From Bradyrhizobium sp. 141 (GTDB lineage: Bacteria; Pseudomonadota; Alphaproteobacteria; Rhizobiales; Xanthobacteraceae), in contig NZ_JADPKR010000013.1 in assembly GCF_023074055.1 (NCBI RefSeq), positions 372,001 through 436,000 of the forward strand: DNA of 64,000 nucleotides, given 5' to 3'. The notes under the pieces are model-generated. The model had not been told where the DNA came from and ran no database searches. It saw only the letters and a list, made by a program, of their open reading frames with translations. Shown here one piece after another: positions 7,584-17,431 of this stretch. The stretch's first letter is position 1. The number at the start of each line of letters is the position of its first letter. A program made the translations under genes and the position numbers.

Positions 7584-8726
7584 TTGAGCGTGACGCAGCA
7601 ACAGGTTCTCGACAGCCTCGCCAGGATCAAGTCGCCCCGCGGGGTCGCGCTCACCAATGCCAATGTGCTGAGCGCCATCAGCGCGTCCGACGGCAAGGTG
7701 TTCTTCTCGATCAATGTCGACGCCGCCGAGGCCAGGGCCTGGGAATCCATCCGCGCCGAGGCCGAGGCTGCCGTGCGCACCATTCCCGGCGTCACCACCG
7801 TCATGGTGGCGCTGACCGCCGAGCGCAAGCCGGGCTCCGCACCTCCACCGCCTCCGCAACCCAGCCGCGGCGCGCCGGGCGTGCAGCCGGTGCATGCCCA
7901 CAAGCCGCCGCCGCAGGGCGGCGCCCAATCGCCCATGGCGCGGCAGTCGGAGATCCCGGGCGTCGCCGCCGTGATCGCGGTCGCCTCCGGCAAGGGCGGC
8001 GTCGGCAAGTCGACCACCGCGCTGAACCTGGCGCTGGGTCTGCGGGACCTCGGCCTCAAGGTCGGGCTGCTCGACGCCGACATCTACGGACCCTCGGTGC
8101 CGCGCCTGACCGGCCTGCACGACAAGCCGGAGCTGAACGGCGAGCGCAAAATGATTCCGCTCCGGCGCTTCGGCCTCGCCATCATGTCGATCGGCTTTTT
8201 GGTGGAGGAGGAGACCGCGATGATCTGGCGCGGTCCGATGGTGATGTCGGCGGTGACGCAGATGCTGCGCGATGTCGAATGGGGCAAGCTCGACGTTCTC
8301 GTGGTCGACATGCCGCCGGGCACCGGCGATGCCCAGCTCACGCTGGCGCAGAACGTGCCGCTGAAGGGTGCGGTGATCGTCTCGACCCCACAGGACCTGT
8401 CCCTGATCGATGCGCGGCGGGGACTTGCCATGTTCAAGAAGGTCAACGTGCCCGTGCTCGGCATCGTCGAGAACATGAGCTACTTCCAGTGCCCGCATTG
8501 CGGCACCAAGTCGGACATTTTCGGCCACGGCGGGGCGCGGCACGAGGCCGAGAAGCTCGAGGTGCCGTTCCTCGGCGAGATCCCGCTGCACATGACGATT
8601 CGCGCCACCTCGGACGCCGGCAATCCCGTCGTCGATAGCGAGCCGGACGGTCCCCATGCGGCGATCTACCGCGCCATTGCAGGGCAGGTCCGGGACCAGC
8701 TCAAGGGTGTCATCGCAGCGGCCTGA
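7584..8726 (+). CDS. mrp: Mrp/ApbC P-loop iron-sulfur cluster carrier protein
   Basis: A 380-residue cytosolic ATPase that binds and transfers [4Fe-4S] clusters to apoproteins. Residues 1-80 form a MIP18/DUF59 domain. A Pro/Gly-rich linker (PPPPPQPSRGAPG and following) leads to the MinD-like domain with deviant Walker A SGKGGVGKST near residue 137, VVDMPPGTGD as Walker B, and the CPHCG cluster-binding CxxC near 304. The start is the TTG at 7584, with AGGAG eight bases upstream. An overlapping ATG at 7577 is out of frame, and a more upstream in-frame start would add unconserved residues. Confidence 0.9.
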   Translation: MSVTQQQVLDSLARIKSPRGVALTNANVLSAISASDGKVFFSINVDAAEARAWESIRAEAEAAVRTIPGVTTVMVALTAERKPGSAPPPPPQPSRGAPGVQPVHAHKPPPQGGAQSPMARQSEIPGVAAVIAVASGKGGVGKSTTALNLALGLRDLGLKVGLLDADIYGPSVPRLTGLHDKPELNGERKMIPLRRFGLAIMSIGFLVEEETAMIWRGPMVMSAVTQMLRDVEWGKLDVLVVDMPPGTGDAQLTLAQNVPLKGAVIVSTPQDLSLIDARRGLAMFKKVNVPVLGIVENMSYFQCPHCGTKSDIFGHGGARHEAEKLEVPFLGEIPLHMTIRATSDAGNPVVDSEPDGPHAAIYRAIAGQVRDQLKGVIAAA

Positions 8727-8729
8727 TGA

Positions 8730-10031
<1,302 letters not shown>

Positions 10032-10060
10032 TCGCCTAGGCCTAAAGTCGCAAGACCGGA

Positions 10061-10092
10061 AAGCCCGGCCTCCCCTGGAGGTCGGGCTTTTT
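10061..10092 (+). terminator. Rho-independent terminator after TRAP binding protein 1
   Basis: AAGCCCGGCCTCC pairs with GGAGGTCGGGCTT around a short loop with one G-U wobble, and a run of T follows. It separates the two tandem binding-protein genes. Confidence 0.85.
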
Positions 10093-10198
10093 GTTTGCCG
10101 CAGTGCGATCGGGATGGAATTGGGCGGCGGCTTGCGTCATGGTGATGCCAAGCCTCGGCAAGAAGGCTCACCATCACGATCCATCAGGGCAGGAAATC

Positions 10199-11287
10199 AT
10201 GAAGAGAAGAGACTTCATCAAGGTCACCGGACTTGGCGCGGCCGGCGCCGCCACGCTCGCGGCTCCCGCGATCGCGCAATCGATGCCGGAAATCAAATGG
10301 CGGATGCCGACGAGCTGGCCGAAATCGCTCGACACGCTGTTTGGCGGCGCCGAGATGATGTGCAAGATGGTCGCTGAGGCGACCGACAACAAATTTCAGA
10401 TCCAGATCTTCGCGGCCGGCGAGATCGTGCCGGGCCTGCAGGTGCTCGACGCCGTGCAGAACGGCACCTGCGAAATCGGCCACACTGCCTCCTACTACTA
10501 TTTCGGCAAGGATCCGACCTTTACCTTCGGCTCGGCCGTGCCGTTCGGTCCCAACATGCGCATCAACCAGGCCTGGTACATGCAGGGTGGCGGGCGCGAG
10601 GTGCTCAACGAGTTCTACAAGAGCTACAACGTCACCTCGCTGCTCGCGGGCAACACCGGCTGCCAGATGGGTGGCTGGTTCAGGAAAGAGGTCAACACGC
10701 CCGATGATCTCAAGGGCATGAAGTTCCGCATCGGCGGCTTCACCGGCCGCGTGCTCCAGAAGCTCGGTGTGGTGCCGCAGCAGCTTGCCGGCGGCGACAT
10801 CTATCCCGCGCTGGAGAAGGGCACCATCGACGCCGCCGAGTGGGTCGGCCCCTATGACGACGAGAAGCTCGGCTTCTACAAGATCGCGCCGCACTATTAC
10901 TATCCCGGCTGGTGGGAAGGCGGGCCGATGCTGCTGGCCTTCGTCAACCTCGACAAATGGAACGCGCTGCCGAAATATTACCAGAGCGTGCTGGAGCAGG
11001 CCGGCCACTACGCCAACAACTACATGATGGCGCGCTACGACACCGCCAATCCGCTCGCGCTGAAGAAGCTGCTCGCGGGCGGCACCAAGCTGCACCCCTT
11101 CTCGCCATCGATCATGGATGCCTGCCACAAGGCCGCCAAGGAGCTGCACGCCGAGGTCGGCGCGACCAACGCCAATTTCAAGAAGGTGCATGACTCCCTC
11201 GCCAAGTTCACAAGCGACGGCTACGCCTGGTTCCAGGTCGCCGAGGTCGGCTACGACATCTTCATGGCGCGGCGCTCGCAGAGCTGA
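10199..11287 (+). CDS. TRAP transporter substrate-binding protein, TakP-like (copy 2)
   Basis: A 362-residue paralogue of the preceding gene, the same length and collinear throughout, with a twin-arginine leader (MKRRDFIKVTGLGAAGAATL then AIAQ). It shares [37 protein letters not shown] and [14 protein letters not shown] with copy 1. It differs in ligand-adjacent stretches (CEIGHTASYYYFGKDPTFTF against [40 protein letters not shown] against [20 protein letters not shown]). Binding specificity may therefore have diverged. The start ATG follows GGCAGGAAATC. It is a recent-looking tandem duplication, with each copy carrying its own leader and terminator-like structure. Confidence 0.9.
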   Translation: MKRRDFIKVTGLGAAGAATLAAPAIAQSMPEIKWRMPTSWPKSLDTLFGGAEMMCKMVAEATDNKFQIQIFAAGEIVPGLQVLDAVQNGTCEIGHTASYYYFGKDPTFTFGSAVPFGPNMRINQAWYMQGGGREVLNEFYKSYNVTSLLAGNTGCQMGGWFRKEVNTPDDLKGMKFRIGGFTGRVLQKLGVVPQQLAGGDIYPALEKGTIDAAEWVGPYDDEKLGFYKIAPHYYYPGWWEGGPMLLAFVNLDKWNALPKYYQSVLEQAGHYANNYMMARYDTANPLALKKLLAGGTKLHPFSPSIMDACHKAAKELHAEVGATNANFKKVHDSLAKFTSDGYAWFQVAEVGYDIFMARRSQS

Positions 11288-11304
11288 TCACGTCATCTCT
11301 CGCG

Positions 11305-11340
11305 GACAGCGCCCCGAAGCGGAAGCTTCGGGGCGCTGTC
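11305..11340 (+). terminator. Perfect 16-bp stem-loop after TRAP binding protein 2
   Basis: The segment 11305-11320 is exactly complementary to 11325-11340, closed by a GGAA (GNRA) tetraloop. It is an unusually strong hairpin 18 bp after the stop codon. No T-run follows (GTATATGG), so it may serve as an mRNA 3'-stabilising structure or a weak bidirectional terminator. Confidence 0.65.
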
Positions 11341-11657
11341 GTATATGGAAGGGCCCAAACCTCAAAAACTGAAAAACAACCCCATGCACAGTAGCCAATG
11401 GCTTGATAAGTCATAGGAAAAAATTGGCAGGACAAGCGGCCTTCGCGGAGATGATACCGGTGCTGCGGTGTGCGGGCGAAGTCGCCCCCGAAAGCCGGCG
11501 GATCGATGGATGCTTTCGTTTCGTAACTCCTGCCAACCAGGTGCAGCTTGACCCGTCGGGCAAAGCAGGAGTAGAAAGCAATCATCGAATAATCCGAAAT
11601 CGAGTTCGTCGATGCCAACCCGGAAGACGAGGATGAGCTTCGATCCCCAACGACGTT
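11341..11657. other. Gene-free 317-bp stretch at the edge of an accessory patch
   Basis: No gene can be supported. An open frame at 11403-11636 starts with TTG, has no ribosome-binding site and shows no recognisable fold. A partial frame from about 11597 reads EIEFVDANPEDEDELRSP but is interrupted by a stop just upstream, so it may be a gene remnant. The near-palindrome TTGACCCGTCGGGCAA at 11548-11563 resembles a dispersed Bradyrhizobium intergenic motif as I remember it. Confidence 0.4.
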
Positions 11658-11981
11658 TTGGGAACGCTGCACAAGGCTTGGTCGCTGTCGACGGCCAGCC
11701 AATGGACGGCGAGCAATCCTGCGTCGGGACAATGCAACGTCACGTCGTTGCTCATCCATGAACTGTTCGGCGGCGAGTTGCTGAAGACGCCGCTGCCGGC
11801 TGGCGACCATTTTTACAATCGGATCGAAGGCAAGAGGTACGACTTCACGGCGAGCCAGTTCGAAGAGCCGATCGCGTATGTGGATTTGCCTGCGAGTCGG
11901 ACCGAGGCGGAGCTCGGCGCAACAAGCGATCAACTGGCCGAACTCAGAGACGCTTTTAGAAGCGGCCATCCTGCGAGCTAG
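11658..11981 (+). CDS. YunG-like small protein
   Basis: About 107 residues. The segment WSLSTASQWTASNPASGQCN followed by VTSLLIHELFGGELLKT, then HFYNRIEGKRYDFTASQF, matches the YunG family. In that family a W-S...NP-x-x-GQC-x-V-T...G-x-HYWN...D-x-T pattern suggests a small cysteine/histidine protein of papain-like or transglutaminase-like shape. No function is established. The start is uncertain: TTG at 11658 is the only in-frame initiator after the stop at 11634, and no clear ribosome-binding site precedes it. The N-terminus may have been lost or shifted. Its 3' end overlaps the convergent P-loop kinase gene by 26 bp. Confidence 0.6.
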   Translation: MGTLHKAWSLSTASQWTASNPASGQCNVTSLLIHELFGGELLKTPLPAGDHFYNRIEGKRYDFTASQFEEPIAYVDLPASRTEAELGATSDQLAELRDAFRSGHPAS

Positions 11982-12491
11982 CCATCTTGTCGCGAACATA
12001 GCTCTCCGCTCGCCCCAGCAGATCATCGAGCGAACAACCCGCCGTATCGAGCACCAGATGCTCTCGATCCCACGGTTCATACGCTCGGCTCACGACATCA
12101 TTCCAGCTTGGGAGTTCGAGGCCATCAATGTCGGGCGTACGGCTCTCCACGCGTTGCCGGTGCAGCACCGCTTCGCTGCAAACCATTTCGATCTCAACCA
12201 AGCGTGCCGAGGTCTGCAAGGCACATTGCCGCCACGCAGCGCGGCTTGCCAGCACTGGTTAACGCAGTCGGCGATAACGATGCGCCCGAGCTTGAGATTT
12301 TCGGCCGCCAGCGCGTTGGCTATGGCATAGCCCTCTGCGTTGACCGTAAGGCCAGCGTCCTTCAACGCCTGCTCGATCGAATCGATACGAAGATATGTCG
12401 CCGCGAGCCGAACGGTCAGTTCGCGGGAAATCGTCGTCTTGCCCGTGCCCGGAAGGCCGCCGAACACAATGAGTGCCGATGATGGATGCAT
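11956..12491 (-). pseudogene. P-loop AAA/kinase-like ATPase with a single-base frameshift
   Basis: Two frames together make one intact-looking protein. The first (12491 to about 12258) starts MHPSSALIVFGGLPGTGKTT with a Walker A motif, then LRIDSIEQALKDAG and IVIADCVN. The second (about 12257 to 11956) continues PVLASRAAWRQCALQTSARL, VESRTPDIDGLELPSWNDVV and WDREHLVLDTAGCSLDDLL, exactly the C-terminal half expected for small AAA-type nucleotide kinases (family members read ADSVNP...R-x-x-W). The junction needs one extra C on the minus strand, in the CC at 12257-12258. Read in the first frame, the protein runs into unrelated residues. It could be a real recent inactivation or a base-calling error. 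The flanking YunG-like gene suggests an accessory patch. Confidence 0.75.
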
Positions 12492-12720
12492 GACGCCATG
12501 ATGGGGCAGCGATCCGAGCTCCGCAACGGGACGGACGCGGCGACGTTTGATCAAGCATGCAGCGGCCGCTTACTGGAGACGGGCGGCTCCGGCTTACATG
12601 AATCTGACAGGGCAGGGCGACCAGCCGTGCTTTTTCGCTGGCCGAGGCGACCGGAATGATGGAATAGAGCGAAGATGCCGCAGGAGCCATGCGGCGACCC
12701 GAGTATTCGGCTGACATGCG

Positions 12721-13395
12721 ATGCGCCTTCTGATCGTCGAGGACAATGCCGAGCTGTCGCGGCTCGTCGCGGCCGGGCTGGCGGCGGCCGGCTACCAGAG
12801 CGACATCGTGGGCAGCGCGGCCGAGGCGCGCGAGGCAGTGAGCAGCGTCAGCTATGCTGCGATGATCCTCGACCTCGGGCTGCCCGACGGCGACGGTCTG
12901 TCGGTGCTGCGCGAGCTGCGCCTCAAGATGGAACCGCTCCCCGTGCTGGTGCTGACCGCGCGCGGCGGCCTGCAGGACCGCGTCAGCGGCCTGCGCAGCG
13001 GCGCCGACGACTATCTCGCAAAGCCGTTCGCGATGGAGGAACTGGTGGCGCGGCTGGAGGCGATCCTACGCCGGCCCGGCCAGCTGCTCGGCCGCTCGCT
13101 CACTCTCGCCAACCTCGTCTACGACACCGAGAGCCGCCAGATTTTCGTCGACGACCAGCCGCGGATCATTTCTGCGCGCGAGACCTCGGTGCTCGAGATC
13201 CTGCTGCGCCGGCAGGGGCGGGTGGTGCCGAAGAAGAACGTCGAGGACCACATTTTCGGGCTGGACGGCGAGGTCGCTTCCAACGCGGTCGAGGTCTATG
13301 TCTCGCGGCTGCGCAAGCAGCTCGCTGAACACGGTGCCAAGGTCGTGATCCATACCATCCGCGGCGTCGGCTATCTCATGGACGTGGAGAAATAG
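12721..13395 (+). CDS. OmpR/PhoB-family response regulator (TctD-like)
   Basis: A 224-residue regulator. The receiver domain spans residues 1-115, with the acidic pair in VEDNAE (Glu7-Asp8), phosphoacceptor Asp51 in ILDLGLPDGDG, LTARGG, and the conserved Lys in YLAKPF. A winged-helix DNA-binding domain follows: ARETSVLEILLRRQGRVVPK, NAVEVYVSRLRKQL and IHTIRGVGYLM. It sits one base upstream of the kinase gene and so forms a two-component operon. Its position between TRAP binding proteins and TRAP permeases suggests it regulates them. That link is inferred from context only. Confidence 0.9.
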   Translation: MRLLIVEDNAELSRLVAAGLAAAGYQSDIVGSAAEAREAVSSVSYAAMILDLGLPDGDGLSVLRELRLKMEPLPVLVLTARGGLQDRVSGLRSGADDYLAKPFAMEELVARLEAILRRPGQLLGRSLTLANLVYDTESRQIFVDDQPRIISARETSVLEILLRRQGRVVPKKNVEDHIFGLDGEVASNAVEVYVSRLRKQLAEHGAKVVIHTIRGVGYLMDVEK

Positions 13396-13396
13396 C

Positions 13397-14791
13397 GTGG
13401 CCCGGGTCGGATCTCACGTCGGATCCTATGCCGGGTCCTATGGCAGGTCGCCGACGTTCAAATCGCTGATCTGGCGCATCGTGTTCCTGCACATCCTGGC
13501 GGTGGCGGTGGTCGCGATCTTCCTGCCGCTGGTGCTGTTCTGGCTGCTCAATTCCGAGATCGACCAGCTGCATCGCGATGCCATGCGGGCCCAGGCCGAA
13601 GTGCTGGCGCAGCGCATCGTTGCGCAGCCGGACGGCCTCATGACGTTCAATCTGCCCGACAGTCTCAAGGGCCTCTACTCGGATGCCTATGGTCGCTATC
13701 AGTACGACATTCGCGATGCCGAGGGCCGCTTGCTGTTCTCCTCGCACCCGCGCTCCGCCGCCGCTGCACCGCGCTCCTCGGAGAGCATTTCCGGCGCCGC
13801 GGTCACCCGGGACATCGACGGCAAGACGGTGCGCGTCCAGGTCGCCGAGGACCTCGCACATCGCGACGTCATCATCGATGACATCGTCTCGAACTTCTTC
13901 CGGCGGGTGGGGTGGATCACCATCCCGATCCTATTGGTCCTGCTTGCCACCGACATCATCATCTTCCGCCGTGCGATCGCGCCGCTGTGGAAGGCCTCCG
14001 AGGAGGCCAGCAATATCGGTCCGGCGCGCACCGATATCCGCTTGCCGACGGAACAGATCCCCCGCGAGATCCTGCCGCTCGTCACCGCCGTCAACCAGGC
14101 GCTCGACCGCCTCGAGGACGGCTTTCGGCTGCAACGGCAGTTCACGGCGGATGCCGCGCATCAATTGCGCACGCCGCTCACGATCCTGCGCACGCGCATC
14201 GAGATGCTTGACGATCGCGCGACACGGCAGGCGCTGCATGCCGACATCGAAGCCATGAGCCGGCTCGTCGCCCAGCTCCTGGAGATCGCCGAGCTCGACA
14301 CCCTGGTGCTAGATCCCGGCGAGACCGCGGATTTGCGGGCCGTCTGCGCCGATGTGGTCGCCTCGATCGCACCGTTCGCGATCAGCCAGCACAAGGACAT
14401 TGCGCTGAGGGGTACCGACGCGCCGGTCAAGATCCACGGCAATTCGGAGATGCTCCAGCGTGCGATCTTCAACCTCGCCGAAAACGCCATCAAATTTACC
14501 GCGAAGGACACCACCGTCGACGTCGAGGTGGGCGAGGACGGCTCGGTGCGCGTGCGCGATCGCGGGCCGGGGATCGCGGAGGCCGAGCGCGAGCTGATCT
14601 TCCAGCGCTTCTGGCGTGCCGACCGCCGACGCAGCGACGGCGCGGGGCTGGGACTCTCGATCGTGCGCGCCGTGGCGGATGACCACGCGGCCACGGTCGC
14701 GGTGGCGAACCTCGTCGGCGGTGGCGCCGAGTTCACGCTGCGGTTTCGGCTGGCGGAGGGAGAAGACGTTTCGCTCTCGCCTGGAGGGTAG
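13397..14791 (+). CDS. Sensor histidine kinase (TctE/QseC-like)
   Basis: A 464-residue kinase with a GTG start directly after the regulator stop codon. Residues 1-22 are a Gly/Ser-rich leader. TM1 is about 27-52 (IVFLHILAVAVVAIFLPLVL) and TM2 about 173-192 (ITIPILLVLLATDIIIF). The ~120-residue periplasmic loop between them has the TctE-type pattern (LKGLYSDAYGRYQYDIRDAE). HAMP is followed by HisKA with His255 in ADAAHQLRTPLTILRTRIE, then HATPase N and G boxes (NLAENAIKFT, DRGPGIAEAE, GAGLGLSIVRAV). The ligand is unknown. By analogy with TctDE and the TRAP genes on both sides, a carboxylate signal is plausible. Confidence 0.9.
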   Translation: MARVGSHVGSYAGSYGRSPTFKSLIWRIVFLHILAVAVVAIFLPLVLFWLLNSEIDQLHRDAMRAQAEVLAQRIVAQPDGLMTFNLPDSLKGLYSDAYGRYQYDIRDAEGRLLFSSHPRSAAAAPRSSESISGAAVTRDIDGKTVRVQVAEDLAHRDVIIDDIVSNFFRRVGWITIPILLVLLATDIIIFRRAIAPLWKASEEASNIGPARTDIRLPTEQIPREILPLVTAVNQALDRLEDGFRLQRQFTADAAHQLRTPLTILRTRIEMLDDRATRQALHADIEAMSRLVAQLLEIAELDTLVLDPGETADLRAVCADVVASIAPFAISQHKDIALRGTDAPVKIHGNSEMLQRAIFNLAENAIKFTAKDTTVDVEVGEDGSVRVRDRGPGIAEAERELIFQRFWRADRRRSDGAGLGLSIVRAVADDHAATVAVANLVGGGAEFTLRFRLAEGEDVSLSPGG

Positions 14792-14838
14792 GGCTATTGC
14801 ATAGGAGGTGTGTGCAAGGGGCACCGACACTCTCCCCG

Positions 14839-14924
14839 CGTCATGGCCGGGCTTGTCCCGGCCATCCACGTTTTGCCGCGCAGCACAAAGAACGTGGATG
14901 CCCGGGACAAGCCCGGGCATGACG
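14839..14924. repeat. 86-bp intergenic inverted repeat (CGTCATGGCCGGG family)
   Basis: CGTCATGGCCGGGCTTGTCC and its continuation GGCCATCCACGTT are mirrored by AACGTGGATGCCCGGGACAA and its continuation GCCCGGGCATGACG, around a short centre. It can fold into a long cruciform or hairpin. I associate such elements with many Bradyrhizobium intergenic regions. It sits between the convergent 3' ends of the kinase and dctM genes, where it may also act in transcript ending. Confidence 0.75.
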
Positions 14925-14999
14925 ACCTCCGGTGAAAGTTCGAATGCGATAGCTCTCACCCTCCAGGGGAGGGTGGAGAGGGCAGCGAGCCGCGTCCGA

Positions 15000-16655
15000 T
15001 TACTTCTGCGGCGGCCCGAGATCCAGTGGAGGCAGCTCGATCTGCGGCACCTCGATCTTGATGGTGCTGGGATCGATGTTCGACTGGACGCCCTTGTAGT
15101 GCATCACCATCGACGGGAACGCGATCACCAGCGCGACCATGATGATTTGAATGACGACAAATGGCACCGCGCCCCAATAAATCTGGCCCGTGGTGACAGG
15201 GTCCATCCGCTTGCCGGTGACGCGATCGGTGTATCGATCCTTCGGCGCGACCGACCGGAGATAGAACAACGCGAAGCCAAACGGCGGATGCATGAACGAG
15301 GTCTGCATGTTGACGCCGAGAATGACGCCGAACCAGATCAGGTCGATGCCGAGGTGTTCGGCGGCAGGTCCGAGCAGCGGGATGACGATGAAGGCCAGCT
15401 CGAAGAAATCGAGGAAGAAGGCCAGCACGAACACGAACGCGTTGACGAAGATCAGGAAGCCGACCTGGCCGCCGGGCAGGGAGGTGAGCAGGTGCTCGAC
15501 CCAGACGTGTCCGTTGACGCCGTAGAAGGTGAGCGAGAACACGCGGGCGCCGACGAGAATGAACACGACAAAGGCCGACAGCTTGGCGGTTGATTCCGTG
15601 GCTTGCCGGATCAGGTCCCAGCTCAGCCGCCGTTTTGCGGCACCGAGGATGAGGGCGCCGGCGGCACCCATCGCGCCGCCTTCGGTCGGGGTCGCGATGC
15701 CGATGAAGATCGTGCCGAGAACCAGGAAGATCAGGAACAGCGGCGGCACCATCACGAAGGTGGTCTGCTGCGCCATCTTCGAGAGAAAGCGGAAGCCGGT
15801 CAGCTTGTCGATGACCCAGTTCACCACGGCGACGGCGAACGCGAAGATGATGCCGAAGAACATGCTGAGCACGACGTAATCGGCGCCGTGTGTCTCGGAG
15901 TTGCGCATCATGAACCAGCCGAATACGCAGCTCGCCAGGAACAGCACGCCGAGCGAGGCGAGGCCACGGCTGCCGTCGTTCTCGCGGAAGCCGATGGCTT
16001 CCTTCGGCAGGCCCGGCGTGGCCTTCGGGAAGATCATGCTGACGAGGAAGGCGTAGACGGCGTAGAGGCCCGCGAGCACGAGGCCCGGGATGAAGGCGCC
16101 CTCGTACATGTCGCCGACGGACTTTCCGAGCTGGTCGGCCATCACGATCAGGACGAGCGAGGGCGGAATGATCTGCGCGAGCGTGCCGGACGCGGCGATG
16201 ACGCCGGATGCCACGCGGCGGTCATAACCGTAACGCAGCATGATCGGCAGCGAGATCAGACCCATCGAGATCACGGATGCCGCAACCACGCCCGTCGTCG
16301 CGGCCAGAAGCGCGCCGACGAAGATCACGGCATAGGCAAGGCCGCCGCGGATGGTGCCGAACAATTGGCCGATCGTGTCGAGCAGGTCCTCGGCCATGCC
16401 CGACCGCTCCAGCACCAGTCCCATGAAGGTGAAGAAGGGAATGGCCAGCAGCGTGTCGTTGTTCATCACGCCGTAGACCCGCTCCGGAAGCGCCTGGAGG
16501 AAGTCGGGGTGAAATTGACCGAGCTCGACGCCGACGACGGCGTAGAACAGGCCGACGGCGCCGAGCGAGAATGCCGCGGGATAGCCGAGCAGCAGCACGA
16601 CGACCAGCGACGCGAACATGATAGGCGCCATATTGGCGATGATGAATGCGGTCAT
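15000..16655 (-). CDS. dctM: TRAP transporter large permease subunit (DctM)
   Basis: A 551-residue inner-membrane protein with 12 or more hydrophobic segments over its length. Family landmarks: PFFTFMGLVLERSGMAEDLL near 80, RGGLAYAVIFVGALLAATTG, ASGTLAQIIPPSLVLIVMAD and FLGIATPTE-like IFIGIATPTEGGAMGAAGAL. The large subunit carries out Na+-coupled solute passage after delivery by the periplasmic receptor. At about 550 residues it exceeds the usual ~430 because of an extended central loop and a Pro-rich C-terminal tail (residues ~520-551), typical of the TakM-like group. The ATG follows GGGGG. It lies 26 bp downstream of dctQ in one operon. Confidence 0.9.
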   Translation of the reverse strand: MTAFIIANMAPIMFASLVVVLLLGYPAAFSLGAVGLFYAVVGVELGQFHPDFLQALPERVYGVMNNDTLLAIPFFTFMGLVLERSGMAEDLLDTIGQLFGTIRGGLAYAVIFVGALLAATTGVVAASVISMGLISLPIMLRYGYDRRVASGVIAASGTLAQIIPPSLVLIVMADQLGKSVGDMYEGAFIPGLVLAGLYAVYAFLVSMIFPKATPGLPKEAIGFRENDGSRGLASLGVLFLASCVFGWFMMRNSETHGADYVVLSMFFGIIFAFAVAVVNWVIDKLTGFRFLSKMAQQTTFVMVPPLFLIFLVLGTIFIGIATPTEGGAMGAAGALILGAAKRRLSWDLIRQATESTAKLSAFVVFILVGARVFSLTFYGVNGHVWVEHLLTSLPGGQVGFLIFVNAFVFVLAFFLDFFELAFIVIPLLGPAAEHLGIDLIWFGVILGVNMQTSFMHPPFGFALFYLRSVAPKDRYTDRVTGKRMDPVTTGQIYWGAVPFVVIQIIMVALVIAFPSMVMHYKGVQSNIDPSTIKIEVPQIELPPLDLGPPQK

Positions 16656-16681
16656 GATTCCCCCTGAACCGTCGCCAACGG

Positions 16682-17263
16682 CTACTTCTTCTCGATCGCT
16701 TCGACGAGATGCTCGACTTCCGCCTCCAGCGCCGACACCTGGGATTCATGGGGATCCGGCAGCATTCCGCGCATGACCGCAATTCGCTTGATCAGCTCGG
16801 AGATGCCTTGAACGAGCAGGAAAGCGAACCCGATCATGATGAGGGATTTCGCGGGCCATTGCGGCAGACCGCCGGCATTGCCGGATTGTTCGTTGATGTG
16901 GAACGAGCGCTGGAAGAACGGCACGCCGGTGATGATCATGATGATGCACAACGGAATCAGGAAGAACAGGTGGCCGACCACGTCGATCACGTTGCGGACC
17001 GTCTTCGGCAGCGCGTTGTTCACGATGTCGATGCGGATGTGCTCGTTGTCGAGCAGCGTCCAGGGCGAGCAGAGCAGGAACACGATGCTGAAGAGCACCC
17101 ATTGCAGCTCGAGCCACGAATTGGAGGACGTATCGAACGTCTTGCGGATGATCGCATTGACCGCCGAGATGATGACGGCGGCTACGATCAGCCACGCCAG
17201 GCGTTTGCCCGTCCAGCGCGTGAACGCGTCAATCCCTTGGCTCAACTTCAGGAGCGCTTGCAA
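16682..17263 (-). CDS. dctQ: TRAP transporter small permease subunit (DctQ)
   Basis: A 193-residue membrane protein with four hydrophobic segments: LAWLIVAAVIISAVNAI, LQWVLFSIVFLLCSPW, GHLFFLIPLCIIMIITGVPF and SLIMIGFAFLLVQGISEL. The LLDNEHIRIDIV motif in the second loop is diagnostic of DctQ (consensus A-x-x-x-x-HV-R-V-D). The C-terminal ~30 residues form an acidic coiled-coil-like tail. The start is a TTG at 17261-17263, well supported by GGAGGACCTATCG immediately upstream. No substrate-binding protein gene is fused or adjacent. The nearest are the two TakP-like genes 6-8 kb away. Confidence 0.88.
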   Translation of the reverse strand: MQALLKLSQGIDAFTRWTGKRLAWLIVAAVIISAVNAIIRKTFDTSSNSWLELQWVLFSIVFLLCSPWTLLDNEHIRIDIVNNALPKTVRNVIDVVGHLFFLIPLCIIMIITGVPFFQRSFHINEQSGNAGGLPQWPAKSLIMIGFAFLLVQGISELIKRIAVMRGMLPDPHESQVSALEAEVEHLVEAIEKK

Positions 17264-17431
17264 CGATAGGTCCTCCCCGATTGTGCCGCGCCGCCCGGAT
17301 TGTGCCGGGCGCGCGCGTGGGCTTGTCTCGCCGCGCAGGCATGAGGCTGTCGCACCAAAACAGCGGGCGCGCGGGCCGTCAATTGGAACTTGGTTGATAG
17401 TTCAGGGAAATAAAGCCGCAGCGCGGCGACC

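Noticed and set aside
6987..8657. 556-codon minus-strand frame antisense to the VOC and mrp genes
   Set aside because: It spans two well-recognised genes on the other strand and has no ribosome-binding site or domain.
11403..11636. 77-codon open frame between TRAP receptor 2 and the YunG-like gene
   Set aside because: TTG start, no ribosome-binding site, Arg-rich C-terminus and no recognisable fold; kept only as part of a gene-free stretch.
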